DNA of 64,000 bases from Mesobacillus sp. S13 (GCF_020422885.1 NZ_CP084622.1:420001-484000), one strand, 5' to 3'; numbered from the stretch's first letter, positions 25,199 through 34,217 are shown. Translations and numbers: made by a program. The notes: generated from the sequence alone by a model not told the origin.

Positions 25199-25984
25199 AT
25201 GGTTAAAACGATTTTTATCACAGGAGCTGGCAGCGGGCTTGGCCGTGGGGCTTCACTTGGACTTGCGAAAAAAGGACACAGGGTGATTGCGACGACTGAG
25301 CTGACTTCCCAGAAGACGGATCTGATGCGGGAGGCAGAGGAGCAGGGGCTTGATATGGAAGTGTTCAAGCTGGATATTACCAATGAGCGGGATCGTGAGC
25401 AAATCAAGGAGTATGATTTTGATGTGTTTGTTGCGAATGCGGCGATCAATGAAGGCGGACCGCTGGCTGAGGTGCCGATGGACCGGATCCGGGCGCTTTT
25501 TGAGGTGAACGTTTTCTCAACGCTGGAAACTGTGCAAATGGCAGCTAAGAAGCTAGTCGAGAAAGGAAGCGGAAAAATCATTTTCATGAGCTCGATGGCA
25601 GGAATTTCGGCCACTCCTTATGTCGGACCGTATACGGCGACGAAGCATGCGATCGAGGGAATCGCCCAAACGATGAAGTCGGAGTTGGAAAAGCACAATG
25701 TACAAGTAGCGACGATTAACCCTGGAGCATTCGAAACAGGTTTCAACAAGCGAGCGGCTGAGGAAAAGTGGAAGTGGTACGATGAGGAGAAGAATTTTAC
25801 CAGGAAAGAGGATATGAAGAAGCAAGAGGAAGGACTGAAGGACCAATTTGATCCTGAGGATATGATTGCGAAAATGGTAGAAATCATCCCTGCAGATCAC
25901 CATAAATTCCGGAATGTTTATCCTGAGGAGACGGAAAAGCAGCTGAAAAAAACGCAGGAAGAAAGATGGACGATGGAAATTTAA
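25199..25984 (+). CDS. SDR family oxidoreductase
   Basis: A 261-residue classical short-chain dehydrogenase. Cofactor loop TGAGSGLGRG at residues 8-17, NAAINEGG (NAG-like motif), catalytic Ser in MSSMAG and Y-x-x-x-K in YTATKHA. The C-terminal extension is Lys/Glu-rich and unusual (FTRKEDMKKQEEGLKDQFDPEDM). ATG follows TAGGAGGAAT. Substrate cannot be told. It is monocistronic with a weak terminator. Confidence 0.9.
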   Translation: MVKTIFITGAGSGLGRGASLGLAKKGHRVIATTELTSQKTDLMREAEEQGLDMEVFKLDITNERDREQIKEYDFDVFVANAAINEGGPLAEVPMDRIRALFEVNVFSTLETVQMAAKKLVEKGSGKIIFMSSMAGISATPYVGPYTATKHAIEGIAQTMKSELEKHNVQVATINPGAFETGFNKRAAEEKWKWYDEEKNFTRKEDMKKQEEGLKDQFDPEDMIAKMVEIIPADHHKFRNVYPEETEKQLKKTQEERWTMEI

Positions 25985-25995
25985 TTTAGAGAAGT

Positions 25996-26029
25996 GAAGC
26001 CTGGCATTTGTTGAGTGCCAGGCTTCTTC
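25996..26029 (+). terminator. Weak terminator of the SDR gene
   Basis: Perfect stem GAAGCCTGGCA / TGCCAGGCTTC with a 9-nt loop; the T tract is short (TTCG). Confidence 0.65.
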
Positions 26030-26116
26030 GTGTGGGGCTTCCATCAAATTCAACGTGTAGAGGATGTTTGTTGTGGTATAGCTTAATAGACGAAATAACC
26101 GCAAGGAGGCGAAAGT

Positions 26117-27934
26117 ATGGCAAAAAAATCAAATGAGCGAATAAAGAGACAGGATGTCGATGAAATGCAAACCTGGGATTTAGGTGCTCTTTTTAAAACA
26201 AAAAGTGATTGGGAGAAGGAGCTGAAGGCGGTCAAGGATGACTTGCCGGAAGTCACTAAATATAAGGGGAAGCTTGGCGATAGTGCAGGTGAGCTGCTGG
26301 AATGCCTTGAGGCCAAGGAGAAGCTGTTGGAACGTTTCAACCTTGTGTCAATGTACGCCAATCTGCGGCAATCGGTGGACCATACCGATCCGGAAAGACA
26401 GAAGGATGGTGCTAAGGCAAGTGATGCTCAGTCAACTGTCAATTCGGAGCTGGCATTTATAGAGACGGAAATCATCAAGCTTCCGGAGGGTAAGTTAGAC
26501 CAATTTTTAAAAGAGGAGCCCGGATTGGATCCTTATAAGAAGTATCTGAATGATTTACAGGATCGCAAGCCTCATGCACTCGGAGAGGAAACAGAGGAAA
26601 CACTTGCAGCTCTTGGGTCACTGTTTAGTTCCCCATATAATATCTACAATCGCGGGAAATTGTCTGATATGCAGTTTGAACCTTTTATCGATGATGAGGG
26701 AAATGAGATTCCATTATCATTTGCATTGTACGCGGGGAAATATGCCTCTTCACCGACAGCAACCGTGCGCCACAATTCATATGAATCTTTTAATAAAGCC
26801 TTGAATCAGTATAAGCATACATTCGCAGCAACCTACGCGACCCAGGTGAATCAGGAGGTGGCGATGGCGAAGTTAAGGAACTATGATTCTGTCACCGACA
26901 TGCTGCTGCATGATCAGCAGGTCACCCGGGAGATGTATGATAACCAGTTGGACATCATCCAGGAAGAGCTTGCTCCGCATATGAGGCGTTATGCTAAACT
27001 GAAAAAACGCGTCTTAGGGCTTGATAAGATGACGAATGCTGATCTAAAAGCGCCGCTGGATCCTGATTATAAAATAGAGACCAGCTATGATGAGGCCGCT
27101 GAAACGGTTCAGGAAGCGCTCGAAATCATGGGGCAGGAGTACAGCGAAATGATCCAGACGGCTTTATCGGAGAGATGGGTGGACTATGCTGATAATGTAG
27201 GCAAGAGTACGGGTGCTTTTTGCTCGAGTCCCTACGGTGCACATCCATATGTCCTGATGACATGGCCGGATACGATGCGCGGTGCCTTCACGCTTGCCCA
27301 TGAATTGGGGCATGCAGGACATTTTTACCTGGCAGGAAAGAATCAAAGGATGGTCAATACCCGGCCATCTAGATATTTTATCGAAGCGCCTTCGACGATG
27401 AATGAAATGCTGCTCGGAAACCACTTGTTATCGAATACGGAGGACAAGCGGAAAAGACGCTGGATCATCCTACAGCTATTGGGGACGTATTATCATAATT
27501 TTGTTACCCATTTGCTTGAGGGAGAGCTTCAGCGTAAGGTTTACGATCTGGCTGAAGAAGGTGAACCGCTGACTGCCGACCTATTGTCCAAGTTAAAGCT
27601 GGAAGTCCTTGAAAACTTCTGGGGAGACTCAGTCGAGCTGGATGAAGGTGCCGGATTGACCTGGATGCACCAGCCGCACTACTATATGGGCTTGTATCCA
27701 TATACTTATTCAGCCGGGTTAACGGTCTCAACTCTAGTTTCAAAACGAATTCTTGAGGAAGGCGAGCCGGCAGTGGAAAAATGGCTAGACGTATTGAGAG
27801 CTGGCGGGACGATGAAGCCACTGGAATTGATCAAAAAGGCTGGAGTCGATATGTCCAAGCCTGAGCCGATCCGCGAGGCAGTCTCGTATGTTGGTGAACT
27901 GATCACGGAGCTGGAGGAAAGTTTTGAAGAGTAA
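26117..27934 (+). CDS. pepF: Oligoendopeptidase F (M3 family)
   Basis: A 605-residue zinc peptidase of normal PepF length. The HELGHAGHF zinc motif lies at about residues 394-402, with the downstream Glu ligand in EAPSTMNEMLLGNHLL. The N-terminal helical domain begins MQTWDLGALFKTKSDWEKELKAV, typical of PepF/M3B. The enzyme degrades cytosolic oligopeptides. ATG at 26117 follows AAGGAGGCGAAAGT. It stands alone. Confidence 0.95.
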   Translation: MAKKSNERIKRQDVDEMQTWDLGALFKTKSDWEKELKAVKDDLPEVTKYKGKLGDSAGELLECLEAKEKLLERFNLVSMYANLRQSVDHTDPERQKDGAKASDAQSTVNSELAFIETEIIKLPEGKLDQFLKEEPGLDPYKKYLNDLQDRKPHALGEETEETLAALGSLFSSPYNIYNRGKLSDMQFEPFIDDEGNEIPLSFALYAGKYASSPTATVRHNSYESFNKALNQYKHTFAATYATQVNQEVAMAKLRNYDSVTDMLLHDQQVTREMYDNQLDIIQEELAPHMRRYAKLKKRVLGLDKMTNADLKAPLDPDYKIETSYDEAAETVQEALEIMGQEYSEMIQTALSERWVDYADNVGKSTGAFCSSPYGAHPYVLMTWPDTMRGAFTLAHELGHAGHFYLAGKNQRMVNTRPSRYFIEAPSTMNEMLLGNHLLSNTEDKRKRRWIILQLLGTYYHNFVTHLLEGELQRKVYDLAEEGEPLTADLLSKLKLEVLENFWGDSVELDEGAGLTWMHQPHYYMGLYPYTYSAGLTVSTLVSKRILEEGEPAVEKWLDVLRAGGTMKPLELIKKAGVDMSKPEPIREAVSYVGELITELEESFEE

Positions 27935-27945
27935 TTTTATATAAT

Positions 27946-27976
27946 AAAAGGCCGGATCCTAATTTAGGATTCGGCC
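27946..27976 (-). terminator. Terminator of the CwlC-like amidase gene
   Basis: Stem GGCCGGATCCTAA / TTAGGATTCGGCC (13 bp, one wobble). On the minus strand it is followed by TTTTATTATA, 12 bases past the amidase stop. It may also stop pepF from the other side. Confidence 0.82.
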
Positions 27977-27988
27977 ACAGATTACATA

Positions 27989-28801
27989 TCAATCAGTCGA
28001 AATAAAAGCATCGATCCCCTTGCTCTCGATCTCCCGGACTCGAGCTTCGGCATTTTCTCGTTTTGTAAAAGCACCAGCTTGTACACGGTACCAGGTCTCG
28101 CCGGAAATCTCCGATGTGGCAATGAAGTTTTCGAATCCTTTTGATTCCAGGTCTGCCGCTCGTTTCTCGGCATTCGCTCTTTGTTTGAAGGAGCCTGCAA
28201 TCACTTTATAAAGTGTTCCAGGATTAGATGATCCCCCGCCTGGTGGCGTATTTTTTTCTGAAAGGTTGAACGCTTTTGCAATGCCGTTTGCATGCCCCTG
28301 GGCAACATTGGTTCTCCAGGATTCCTGTTTTATAAGGGCTGCGTTTTGATCATTGTCGATAAAGCCATTTTCAGAGAGCATGGCATCCATCGTGGATTCT
28401 CGCAGTACGTGGAAATCTGCTTTTTTCTTTCCTCGGTCACCGAGTTGATTCAGCTTCATCACTTCCGTGTGGATGATGTCCCGGTATCTTGCGGTTGCTG
28501 AATTATCCGAAAGCCCGATATAGATATAATCTTCATATCCACTGGCAGAACCGTTGAAGGAATTGATGTGGATTGATAGGTAAAAGTCAGCGCCCCAAGC
28601 GTTGGCCTCATCTGTCCGCTGCTGCAGACTTTTTGTCACATCACTTGTCCTGCTCATCCTGACATCGATATTTTCATAGTTGTTTTCCAGAATGGAACGA
28701 ATTTTAAGTGCAATATCGAGAGTGAAATCTTTTTCCTGAAGACCATTTCCCTGTGCTCCAGGATCCGAGCCGCCATGGCCTGGATCTAAATAAAGTTTCA
28801 T
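27989..28801 (-). CDS. N-acetylmuramoyl-L-alanine amidase with SPOR repeats (CwlC-like)
   Basis: A 270-residue enzyme: amidase_3 domain from residue 1 to about 180 with LYLDPGHGGSDPGA (zinc His), SIHINSF (second His) and the C-terminal catalytic Glu in MDAMLSENGFID-like sequence, then two SPOR/SH3-type repeats (LYKVIAGSFKQRANAEKRAADLESKGF and WYRVQAGAFTKRENAEARVREIESKGI). There is no signal peptide. B. subtilis CwlC has this layout and opens the mother-cell wall late in sporulation. ATG at 28801 follows AAAAGGAGGAGG; the longer in-frame extension to 29128 overlaps another gene and is rejected. A SigK-like promoter lies upstream. Confidence 0.92.
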   Translation of the reverse strand: MKLYLDPGHGGSDPGAQGNGLQEKDFTLDIALKIRSILENNYENIDVRMSRTSDVTKSLQQRTDEANAWGADFYLSIHINSFNGSASGYEDYIYIGLSDNSATARYRDIIHTEVMKLNQLGDRGKKKADFHVLRESTMDAMLSENGFIDNDQNAALIKQESWRTNVAQGHANGIAKAFNLSEKNTPPGGGSSNPGTLYKVIAGSFKQRANAEKRAADLESKGFENFIATSEISGETWYRVQAGAFTKRENAEARVREIESKGIDAFISTD

Positions 28802-28829
28802 ATAACCTCCTCCTTTTAGTTGGTCTTTA

Positions 28830-28860
28830 TATAATATGTAGGAGAAAAGTATTGGTAAGG
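28830..28860 (-). promoter_or_regulatory. Candidate SigK promoter of the amidase gene
   Basis: On the minus strand CATATTATA (28838-28830) fits the SigK -10 consensus CATAnnnTA and ACC lies 15 bp upstream, fitting the AC core of the -35 region. A late mother-cell role of a CwlC-like amidase agrees. Confidence 0.6.
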
Positions 28861-28958
28861 GTGCATGTCTCGGCTGGGAAAAGTTAACTTCATTTTTGAC
28901 GGAACATTTCTTGTTTTGGACCGTAAAAGAAATAAGACTTTTTATTTGAGGTGGTAGG

Positions 28959-29276
28959 ATGGAAACGAAAATGCAGACATCGCAAAATGTTGAAATAGAG
29001 GGGACCCCGGAAGCAGATTTCAAAAAGATCTTGAATATCATCGGTGTATTCATCTTTGCCGGACTGGCTCTGACCAGTGTCACAAACCCCATGCCAGCAA
29101 AATATCTCAAGGAATATTTGCTGTTCATCGGAGGAAGTGCCTTGATTTATTACTTTTTGCTGAACATCTATTTCATCGGGGAAACATGGAGAAAAGTGTT
29201 TTATGGATCCCTGGCCGTGCTTGGGATCAGCAGCCTGTTGATGGCAATTTACTTGTTTATTTATTCAACACATTAA
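28959..29276 (+). CDS. Hypothetical membrane protein (105 aa)
   Basis: A charged N-terminus of about 25 residues, then three hydrophobic segments (about 26-42, 53-70, 78-101). ATG at 28959 follows GAGGTGGTAGG. I do not recognise the family. A 21-bp repeat array starts 35 bases after the stop. Confidence 0.65.
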   Translation: METKMQTSQNVEIEGTPEADFKKILNIIGVFIFAGLALTSVTNPMPAKYLKEYLLFIGGSALIYYFLLNIYFIGETWRKVFYGSLAVLGISSLLMAIYLFIYSTH

Positions 29277-29311
29277 GGGTATTAGAGGTTTTTTCCTTAA
29301 TATGGATGAAA

Positions 29312-29505
29312 GTGCAATTAATCGTATTTAGTGTGCAATTCCGGCTGTTGAGCGTGCAATTCCAGCTGTCGAGGATGCAATTATCATAAAAGAGTGTGCA
29401 ATTAATTTGTTTAACCGTGCAATTAATCTAAAAGAACGTGCAAATAATCCATTTAATCGTGAATTTAGCCTAAAAGAACGTGCAAGTAAGATCCAACCGT
29501 ACATT
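29312..29505. repeat. 21-bp tandem repeat array (nine units, GTGCAATTAAT core)
   Basis: GTGCAATT or a close variant starts every 21 bp from 29312 (29312, 29333, 29354 and so on), nine times, each followed by 13 variable bases that alternate between TCTAAAAGAAC-like and TTGTTTAACC-like forms. The first units are exact in the 8-bp core; the last two are degenerate. No gene lies inside. The 21-bp spacing is two turns of B-DNA. Confidence 0.9.
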
Positions 29506-29560
29506 TATTTAAATAAATCGAGCAAATCATCAACTTATCATGCAATTTATATTCAAGAGA

Positions 29561-29593
29561 AAATCCCTGATCCAAGGGATTTTTTTTTTGCAA
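29561..29593 (+). terminator. Terminator after the 21-bp array
   Basis: Stem AAATCCCT / AGGGATTT with a 6-nt loop followed by ten T residues. It lies about 285 bp past the 105-aa gene, so that transcript probably includes the array. Confidence 0.85.
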
Positions 29594-29661
29594 AATTGTG
29601 CTCGTTTAATTGCTGAATAACTTATTCTGAATATTCATAATATATTTACTTCAATAAATTT

Positions 29662-29675
29662 TGAAAGCGTTACCA
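29662..29675. promoter_or_regulatory. Candidate cre (CcpA) site upstream of putP
   Basis: TGAAAGCGTTACCA matches the cre consensus TGWAANCGNTNWCA at 13 of 14 positions. It lies about 280 bp upstream of putP, so it could be a promoter-distal control site. Confidence 0.55.
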
Positions 29676-29957
29676 TTACCTTGATGTTAGTCATGACGCG
29701 GTTTTTAGCTGTTCACATAATCATGTAACATCCTTGAAACAATTCTGGATGTTTGTTAGGTTAAATAACCGTAAGCCCCATGAGGGCAGGAAAAACTTGG
29801 ACGACATAATTAACATAAGAATTTTTTCTGTGTGGTACGGCTGGTTAGCTTTTATACCATTTATATTTGAGAATTCAATTTCATTCTTCAACATTAGCCG
29901 ATATGTAAACCACTATGTTAATTATTTCGTTTAGGGAAAACGAAAAGGAGAGATTTG

Positions 29958-31427
29958 GTGTCTTTTGAAGTATTTGTTTCTTTAGCAATTTATTTTATCG
30001 CAATGATCCTGATTGGATTGTATGCATACCGCAAAACGTCTGATCTATCAGACTATATGCTTGGCGGACGTGGTCTTGGACCGTCTGTAACGGCGCTTTC
30101 AGCTGGTGCGTCCGACATGAGTGGATGGATGCTGATGGGTTTGCCTGGCGCAATGTATACATCAGGTATTTCCAGTGCTTGGATCGCAATTGGTTTATCG
30201 ATTGGTGCCTATTTGAACTACCTCATCTTAGCTCCAAGACTTCGAACGTATACGGAGCTGGCAAATGATTCAATCACAATCCCCGATTTCCTTGAAAACC
30301 GCTTTTCAGATAGGACGAAAATCCTGCGTTCTGTATCTGCAGTCGTTATCATCATTTTCTTTACGCTGTATACTTCAGCGGGTCTAGTTTCAGGCGGTAC
30401 TTTGTTTGAGTCGGCATTCGGGCTTGATTATCGTATGGGCTTGTTCGTGACAGCTGGTGTAGTTATTGTTTATACTCTGTTCGGTGGTTTCCTTGCTGTT
30501 AGTTTGACTGACTTTGTTCAAGGTGTCATCATGTTCCTTGCTCTTGTCTTGGTGCCTGTTGTTGCTTTTACAGAGCTTGGCGGTCCTGGAAACGTAATGG
30601 ACACAGTTGGTTCAATCGATCCTACTTTGATGGATCTTTTCAAAGGTACGACATTCCTTGGTATTGTTTCTCTATTGGCATGGGGTCTTGGTTACTTTGG
30701 CCAGCCTCATATCATCGTGCGCTTTATGGCGATCAAATCAGTGGATGAGCTGAAGCCTGCGCGCAGAATCGCGATGACTTGGATGATCGTTTCCATCATT
30801 GGTGCTTTGGCTGTTGGTCTTGTCGGAATCGCTTATGTACAAGTGAACAATGTAACGCTTGAAAATCCTGAAACAGTATTCATCATGTTTGCGAACATCC
30901 TGTTCAATCCTTATATCACTGGATTCTTGCTAGCTGCGATTTTGGCTGCGATCATGAGTACCATTTCTTCACAGCTGCTCGTTACTTCAAGTGCATTGAC
31001 GGAGGACTTTTACAAAGCGTTCTTCCGCCGCGAAGCAAGTGACAAAGAATTGGTATTTGTCGGCCGTGCAGCCGTATTGCTTGTCGCATTAGTAGGTATT
31101 GCACTTTCTTATACTCCTAATGATACAATCCTTTCATTGGTCGGTAATGCATGGGCTGGATTCGGTGCCGCATTTGGACCAGTCATGCTGCTGAGCCTGT
31201 ACTGGAAGCAGATGAACCGTTGGGGTGCGCTAGCCGGTATCGTCGTCGGTGCATTGACCGTCATCATCTGGATCAGTATCGATGGATTGTCAGCATTCTT
31301 GTATGAAATGGTCCCTGGATTCTTCTTAAGCTTGATTGCCGTCATTGTGGTAAGTAAAATCACAACTGGACCAGGCAAAGCGGTAAAAGAAGAGTTTAAA
31401 GAAATGGAAAACATTATGTCTGAGTAA
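29958..31427 (+). CDS. putP: Sodium/proline symporter PutP
   Basis: A 489-residue sodium:solute symporter (SSS family) with about 13 helices. SDYMLGGRGLGPSVTALSAGASDMSGWMLMGLPG near the N-terminus, the LSYFGQPHI-like GLGYFGQPHIIVRFMAIKS loop and AAIMSTISSQLLVTSSALTEDFYK are PutP signatures including sodium-site Ser residues. It imports L-proline for nutrition or osmoprotection. GTG at 29958 follows AAAGGAGA at seven bases. No putBC catabolic genes are next to it, leaving an osmotic role open. A possible cre site lies upstream. Confidence 0.95.
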   Translation: MSFEVFVSLAIYFIAMILIGLYAYRKTSDLSDYMLGGRGLGPSVTALSAGASDMSGWMLMGLPGAMYTSGISSAWIAIGLSIGAYLNYLILAPRLRTYTELANDSITIPDFLENRFSDRTKILRSVSAVVIIIFFTLYTSAGLVSGGTLFESAFGLDYRMGLFVTAGVVIVYTLFGGFLAVSLTDFVQGVIMFLALVLVPVVAFTELGGPGNVMDTVGSIDPTLMDLFKGTTFLGIVSLLAWGLGYFGQPHIIVRFMAIKSVDELKPARRIAMTWMIVSIIGALAVGLVGIAYVQVNNVTLENPETVFIMFANILFNPYITGFLLAAILAAIMSTISSQLLVTSSALTEDFYKAFFRREASDKELVFVGRAAVLLVALVGIALSYTPNDTILSLVGNAWAGFGAAFGPVMLLSLYWKQMNRWGALAGIVVGALTVIIWISIDGLSAFLYEMVPGFFLSLIAVIVVSKITTGPGKAVKEEFKEMENIMSE

Positions 31428-31440
31428 AAATAGAAGAAAT

Positions 31441-31476
31441 GGGCTGCCAGTATATATTGCTGGCAGCCCTTTATTT
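31441..31476. terminator. Terminator between convergent putP and zinc-ribbon gene
   Basis: Perfect stem GGGCTGCCAG / CTGGCAGCCC with a 9-nt loop followed by TTTATTT; the minus-strand gene ends inside its right flank. Confidence 0.87.
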
Positions 31477-31659
31477 GAATTTTTCCGGCTTTTTTACAAA
31501 GCTTTCAATGATGTATCCACAGTCCGTGCAAATAATGTGGAGAATCTCAGAGCCGAGGCTCATCACCTTGTTTTCGGGATACATAACTGCATATCCAGCC
31601 TGCCTACCTTTACCGATTTCCGTACTACCGCATTTAGGACATTCTTTTGCATAGTTCAT
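31471..31659 (-). CDS. Zinc-ribbon protein (62 aa)
   Basis: Two Cys pairs, CPKCGSTEIGKG at residues 8-11 and CTDCGY near 45-48, form a classic zinc ribbon. Between them lies a short beta-rich segment (QAGYAVMYPENKVMSLGSEILHII). ATG at 31659 follows GAAAGGG; an upstream start at 31677 is in the same frame but lies before that site. Such small ribbons are widespread in Bacillus; function unknown. Confidence 0.78.
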   Translation of the reverse strand: MNYAKECPKCGSTEIGKGRQAGYAVMYPENKVMSLGSEILHIICTDCGYIIESFVKKPEKFK

Positions 31660-31756
31660 AGTAATCATCCCTTTCAAAAATGCTTATAGTGAATCTACGT
31701 ATGGGTGTGCGGGAAGTTTCAAGAACTTGATTATGTGGTGATTTTGGAAAGAGATG

Positions 31757-32040
31757 AAAAAGGAAGCTTTAGAGGTTCTATAAGCTCAAAAAGGGGCGGT
31801 TACTCAGTAAAAGGTCACATAGGGAGATTCTATACGCCTAAAACGAGGCTGGAAGCTGAAAAAGGTCATATAGGAAGATTCTATAAGCCCAAAATGATGC
31901 GGGAAGCCGAAAAAGGTCACATAGGGAGATTCTATAAGCCCAAAACGAAGCTGGAACCTGGAAAAGGTCACATAGAAAAATTCTAAGCCCAAATATGGTG
32001 ACTATCCTACGAAAGGTCATATAGAACACATCAATATGCT
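31757..32040. repeat. 51-bp tandem repeat array (array E, 5-6 units)
   Basis: Units read AAAGGTCACATAGGGAGATTCTATAAGCCCAAAA followed by about 17 variable bases. TATAG and CTATA form a local inverted repeat in each unit. The spacing is 51 bp, so one frame stays open across the array (31705-31986), but that peptide has no ribosome binding site and is probably not a gene. The outer units are degenerate. The rest of the 590-bp gap has only a promoter-like region before the fasciclin gene. Confidence 0.9.
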
Positions 32041-32247
32041 GAAAGAGGAGTAAGTTTGTAAAAGGCGATAGCGAAATCTTTTGTTTTTTTATTGCCGAAA
32101 GATCAAAAAGAAGAAATGTAGTAAATGCACAGAATCCTATCAAATCAGTCATTATAATTTGTGGATAAATCATAAATGTTGGAGAATACTACCTTTTGTA
32201 AAATACAGAGGTTAAACATGCCTCTATTGGAAAAAGGAGTGATTCTC

Positions 32248-32742
32248 ATGTTGAAGAAGTTTGCGGTTGTGCTTTTTGCAGTGTTGATGGTCATGTCAGC
32301 AGCGAATCCTGGTTTTGCTGCGGACAACTCGGGGAACAAAAAGGATATTGTCCATACGGCAGTAGCTGCAGGTAATTTTAAAATTCTAGCAGCTGCCCTC
32401 GAGAAAGCAGGTCTTGTTGAAACGTTGAAAGGGGAAGGGCCGTTCACCGTTTTCGCTCCGACAGATGAAGCGTTCAATAAGCTTTTGAAGGATTTAGGGA
32501 TTACAGCAGATCAGTTACTAGCAAGAAAGGATCTTAAGGATATCTTGCTGTACCATGTGCTTCCTGGCAAAGTCATGTCCGGTGACTTGAAAGAAGGCAT
32601 GCAGGCACAGACACTTGCGAAGAAAAATGTAACCATCTCACTTGACCCTGTTCAGGTAAATGATGCAAATGTCGTAACTCCAGATGTTGAAGCGTCGAAC
32701 GGTGTCATCCATGTTATTGATAAAGTATTACTGCCAAAATAA
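32248..32742 (+). CDS. Secreted fasciclin-domain (FAS1) protein
   Basis: A 164-residue protein with an N-terminal signal peptide ([23 protein letters not shown], cleavage near residue 24) and one FAS1 domain: [30 protein letters not shown] and a final [18 protein letters not shown]1 domains mediate adhesion or matrix contacts. It lacks a wall anchor, so it is secreted or loosely bound. ATG at 32248 follows AAAAAGGAG. Monocistronic. Confidence 0.93.
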   Translation: MLKKFAVVLFAVLMVMSAANPGFAADNSGNKKDIVHTAVAAGNFKILAAALEKAGLVETLKGEGPFTVFAPTDEAFNKLLKDLGITADQLLARKDLKDILLYHVLPGKVMSGDLKEGMQAQTLAKKNVTISLDPVQVNDANVVTPDVEASNGVIHVIDKVLLPK

Positions 32743-32750
32743 TTGTGCAT

Positions 32751-32780
32751 GACTGGATCCGGTGAGGATTCAGTCTTTTT
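32751..32780 (+). terminator. Terminator of the fasciclin gene
   Basis: Stem GACTGGATCC / GGATTCAGTC (wobble pairs) with a 5-nt loop followed by TTTTT. Confidence 0.85.
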
Positions 32781-32877
32781 CATGTTCAAAAAGTTCACCT
32801 CCATAGACATACATTTGTAAAAACGGTATAATTAATTCGGTTTTCGAAATATGTTGTACAACTTAGAAGGTGAATAT

Positions 32878-34062
32878 ATGCAGAAAGAAAAATTATGGAC
32901 GAAGGATTTCATTTCGGTTTCACTTGTGAATTTCGTGATGATGCTTTCTATGTATCTATTGATTGTGACGATGGCTTCCTATGCGACCGATGCTTATGAT
33001 GCGTCAACGAGCATGGCCGGCCTGGCCTCTAGTATTTTCATTATCGGCGTTCTTTTTGCCAGATTGTATGGGGGCAAAGAGGTTGCGAGAATCGGCAGTA
33101 AAAGGATGCTGATTGGCGGGATTTTGTTTTTCGTTGTGATTACTGCTCTTTATCTCATTCCCTCCAATATTTATGTCCTGCTGGTTGTCCGTTTTCTCCA
33201 CGGTATCGGCATTGGGTTTGCGTCCACCGCTACGGGAACGATAGTGGCACAGGTGGTTCCGGCCAGCAGGAAAGGCGAAGGAATCAGCTATTTCAGCTTG
33301 AGCGTGATTTTATCGACAGCGATCGGCCCACTGATCGGTCTGCCGATGATCAGCCAATATGGCTACGAAAGCATGTTCATTTTCTCGCTCATAGTCGGTA
33401 TGCTTTGTTTGCCGATAGCCCTGATTGTAAAAGAACCTGTTGTGGATAGTAGTGCAGCAGATGCCTGCAGCAGGGGATTCAATTTGGCGAAATACCTTGA
33501 ACCCAATGCTTTGCCAGTGTCGATCGTTATGTTCGTCATTGCGCTTGCATACTCTGGGACCCTTTCGTTCATCGCGTCATTCGCGAAGGAAGCGGATCTG
33601 ACAGAGGCGGGGAGCATGTACTTCTTTGTTTACGCAATGGCCGTCTTGTTTTCACGTCCTTTCACAGGGAAGCTGATGGACGCAAAAGGAGCGAATTTCG
33701 TTGCTTATCCAGCCATGATGGCTTTTGCGTTAGGGATGTTTACCTTGAGCCAGGCGAATTCAGGTGCTGTCTTCCTTCTGGCTGCCGCGCTCATCGGGTT
33801 AGGGTACGGAAACTTTCAATCTGTCGCCCAGACGGTCGCCATCAAAATGACGCCGCCGCATCGCATGGGGCTTGCCACCTCGACCTTTTTCATCATGATG
33901 GATATCGGAATAGGTGTCGGCCCATTCCTGCTTGGATACATGGTGCCGGACTACGGTTATCGCGGATTATATCTGGCAATGGTGCCGCTGATCATCGCTG
34001 GAGTCTTTATCTACTATACTCTTCATGGAAAAAAAGAAAAAAGGCTCACGCAGAGTGCGTAA
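32878..34062 (+). CDS. MFS transporter
   Basis: A 394-residue, 12-helix major facilitator protein. The loop 2-3 motif is seen in ARLYGGKEVARIGSKRMLIGG and motif C-like VSIVMFVIALAYSGTLSFI; the mid-protein loop is short. Layout agrees with drug or metabolite exporters of the YfcJ/YfkF type; substrate unknown. ATG at 32878 follows AGAAGGTGAA; the ATG at 32851 has no site. Own terminator follows. Confidence 0.9.
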   Translation: MQKEKLWTKDFISVSLVNFVMMLSMYLLIVTMASYATDAYDASTSMAGLASSIFIIGVLFARLYGGKEVARIGSKRMLIGGILFFVVITALYLIPSNIYVLLVVRFLHGIGIGFASTATGTIVAQVVPASRKGEGISYFSLSVILSTAIGPLIGLPMISQYGYESMFIFSLIVGMLCLPIALIVKEPVVDSSAADACSRGFNLAKYLEPNALPVSIVMFVIALAYSGTLSFIASFAKEADLTEAGSMYFFVYAMAVLFSRPFTGKLMDAKGANFVAYPAMMAFALGMFTLSQANSGAVFLLAAALIGLGYGNFQSVAQTVAIKMTPPHRMGLATSTFFIMMDIGIGVGPFLLGYMVPDYGYRGLYLAMVPLIIAGVFIYYTLHGKKEKRLTQSA

Positions 34063-34065
34063 AAC

Positions 34066-34098
34066 AAAAACCTCGCCGGGAAATTGGCGAGGTTTTTG
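34066..34098 (+). terminator. Terminator of the MFS gene
   Basis: Stem AAAAACCTCGCC / GGCGAGGTTTTT with an 8-nt loop followed by GTTT. Confidence 0.9.
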
Positions 34099-34125
34099 TT
34101 TATGGTTAAAAGGACGGGGCATAGC

Positions 34126-34217
34126 CGCATTTTTCAGGTCATGCGCGATTATGTGTCTCCATAAGGTTGATGGATGTCGCATTTTTCAAAACACACGCAA
34201 AAAAGTGTCTCCATTTT
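34126..34217. repeat. Two-unit 52-bp repeat (array F, CGCATTTTTC/GTGTCTCCAT)
   Basis: CGCATTTTTC starts at 34126 and 34178, exactly 52 bp apart; GTGTCTCCAT starts 27 bp into each unit. The spacers between are unlike. The period and two-block plan are those of arrays A-D, the sequence is not. Confidence 0.75.

Noticed and set aside
27989..29128. N-terminally extended amidase (379 aa)
   Set aside because: The extension lacks domain features, overlaps the promoter and a plus-strand gene, and the ATG at 28801 has a strong ribosome site and begins the amidase domain.
29734..29934. 66-residue open frame upstream of putP
   Set aside because: No ribosome binding site, A/T-rich composition and no protein-like pattern; probably putP leader sequence.
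31705..31986. 93-residue open frame with KGHIGRFYKPK repeats
   Set aside because: It is the translation of a 51-bp intergenic array (17 codons per unit keeps the frame open). No ribosome binding site, degenerate ends, and the sister arrays with 52-bp periods cannot code.
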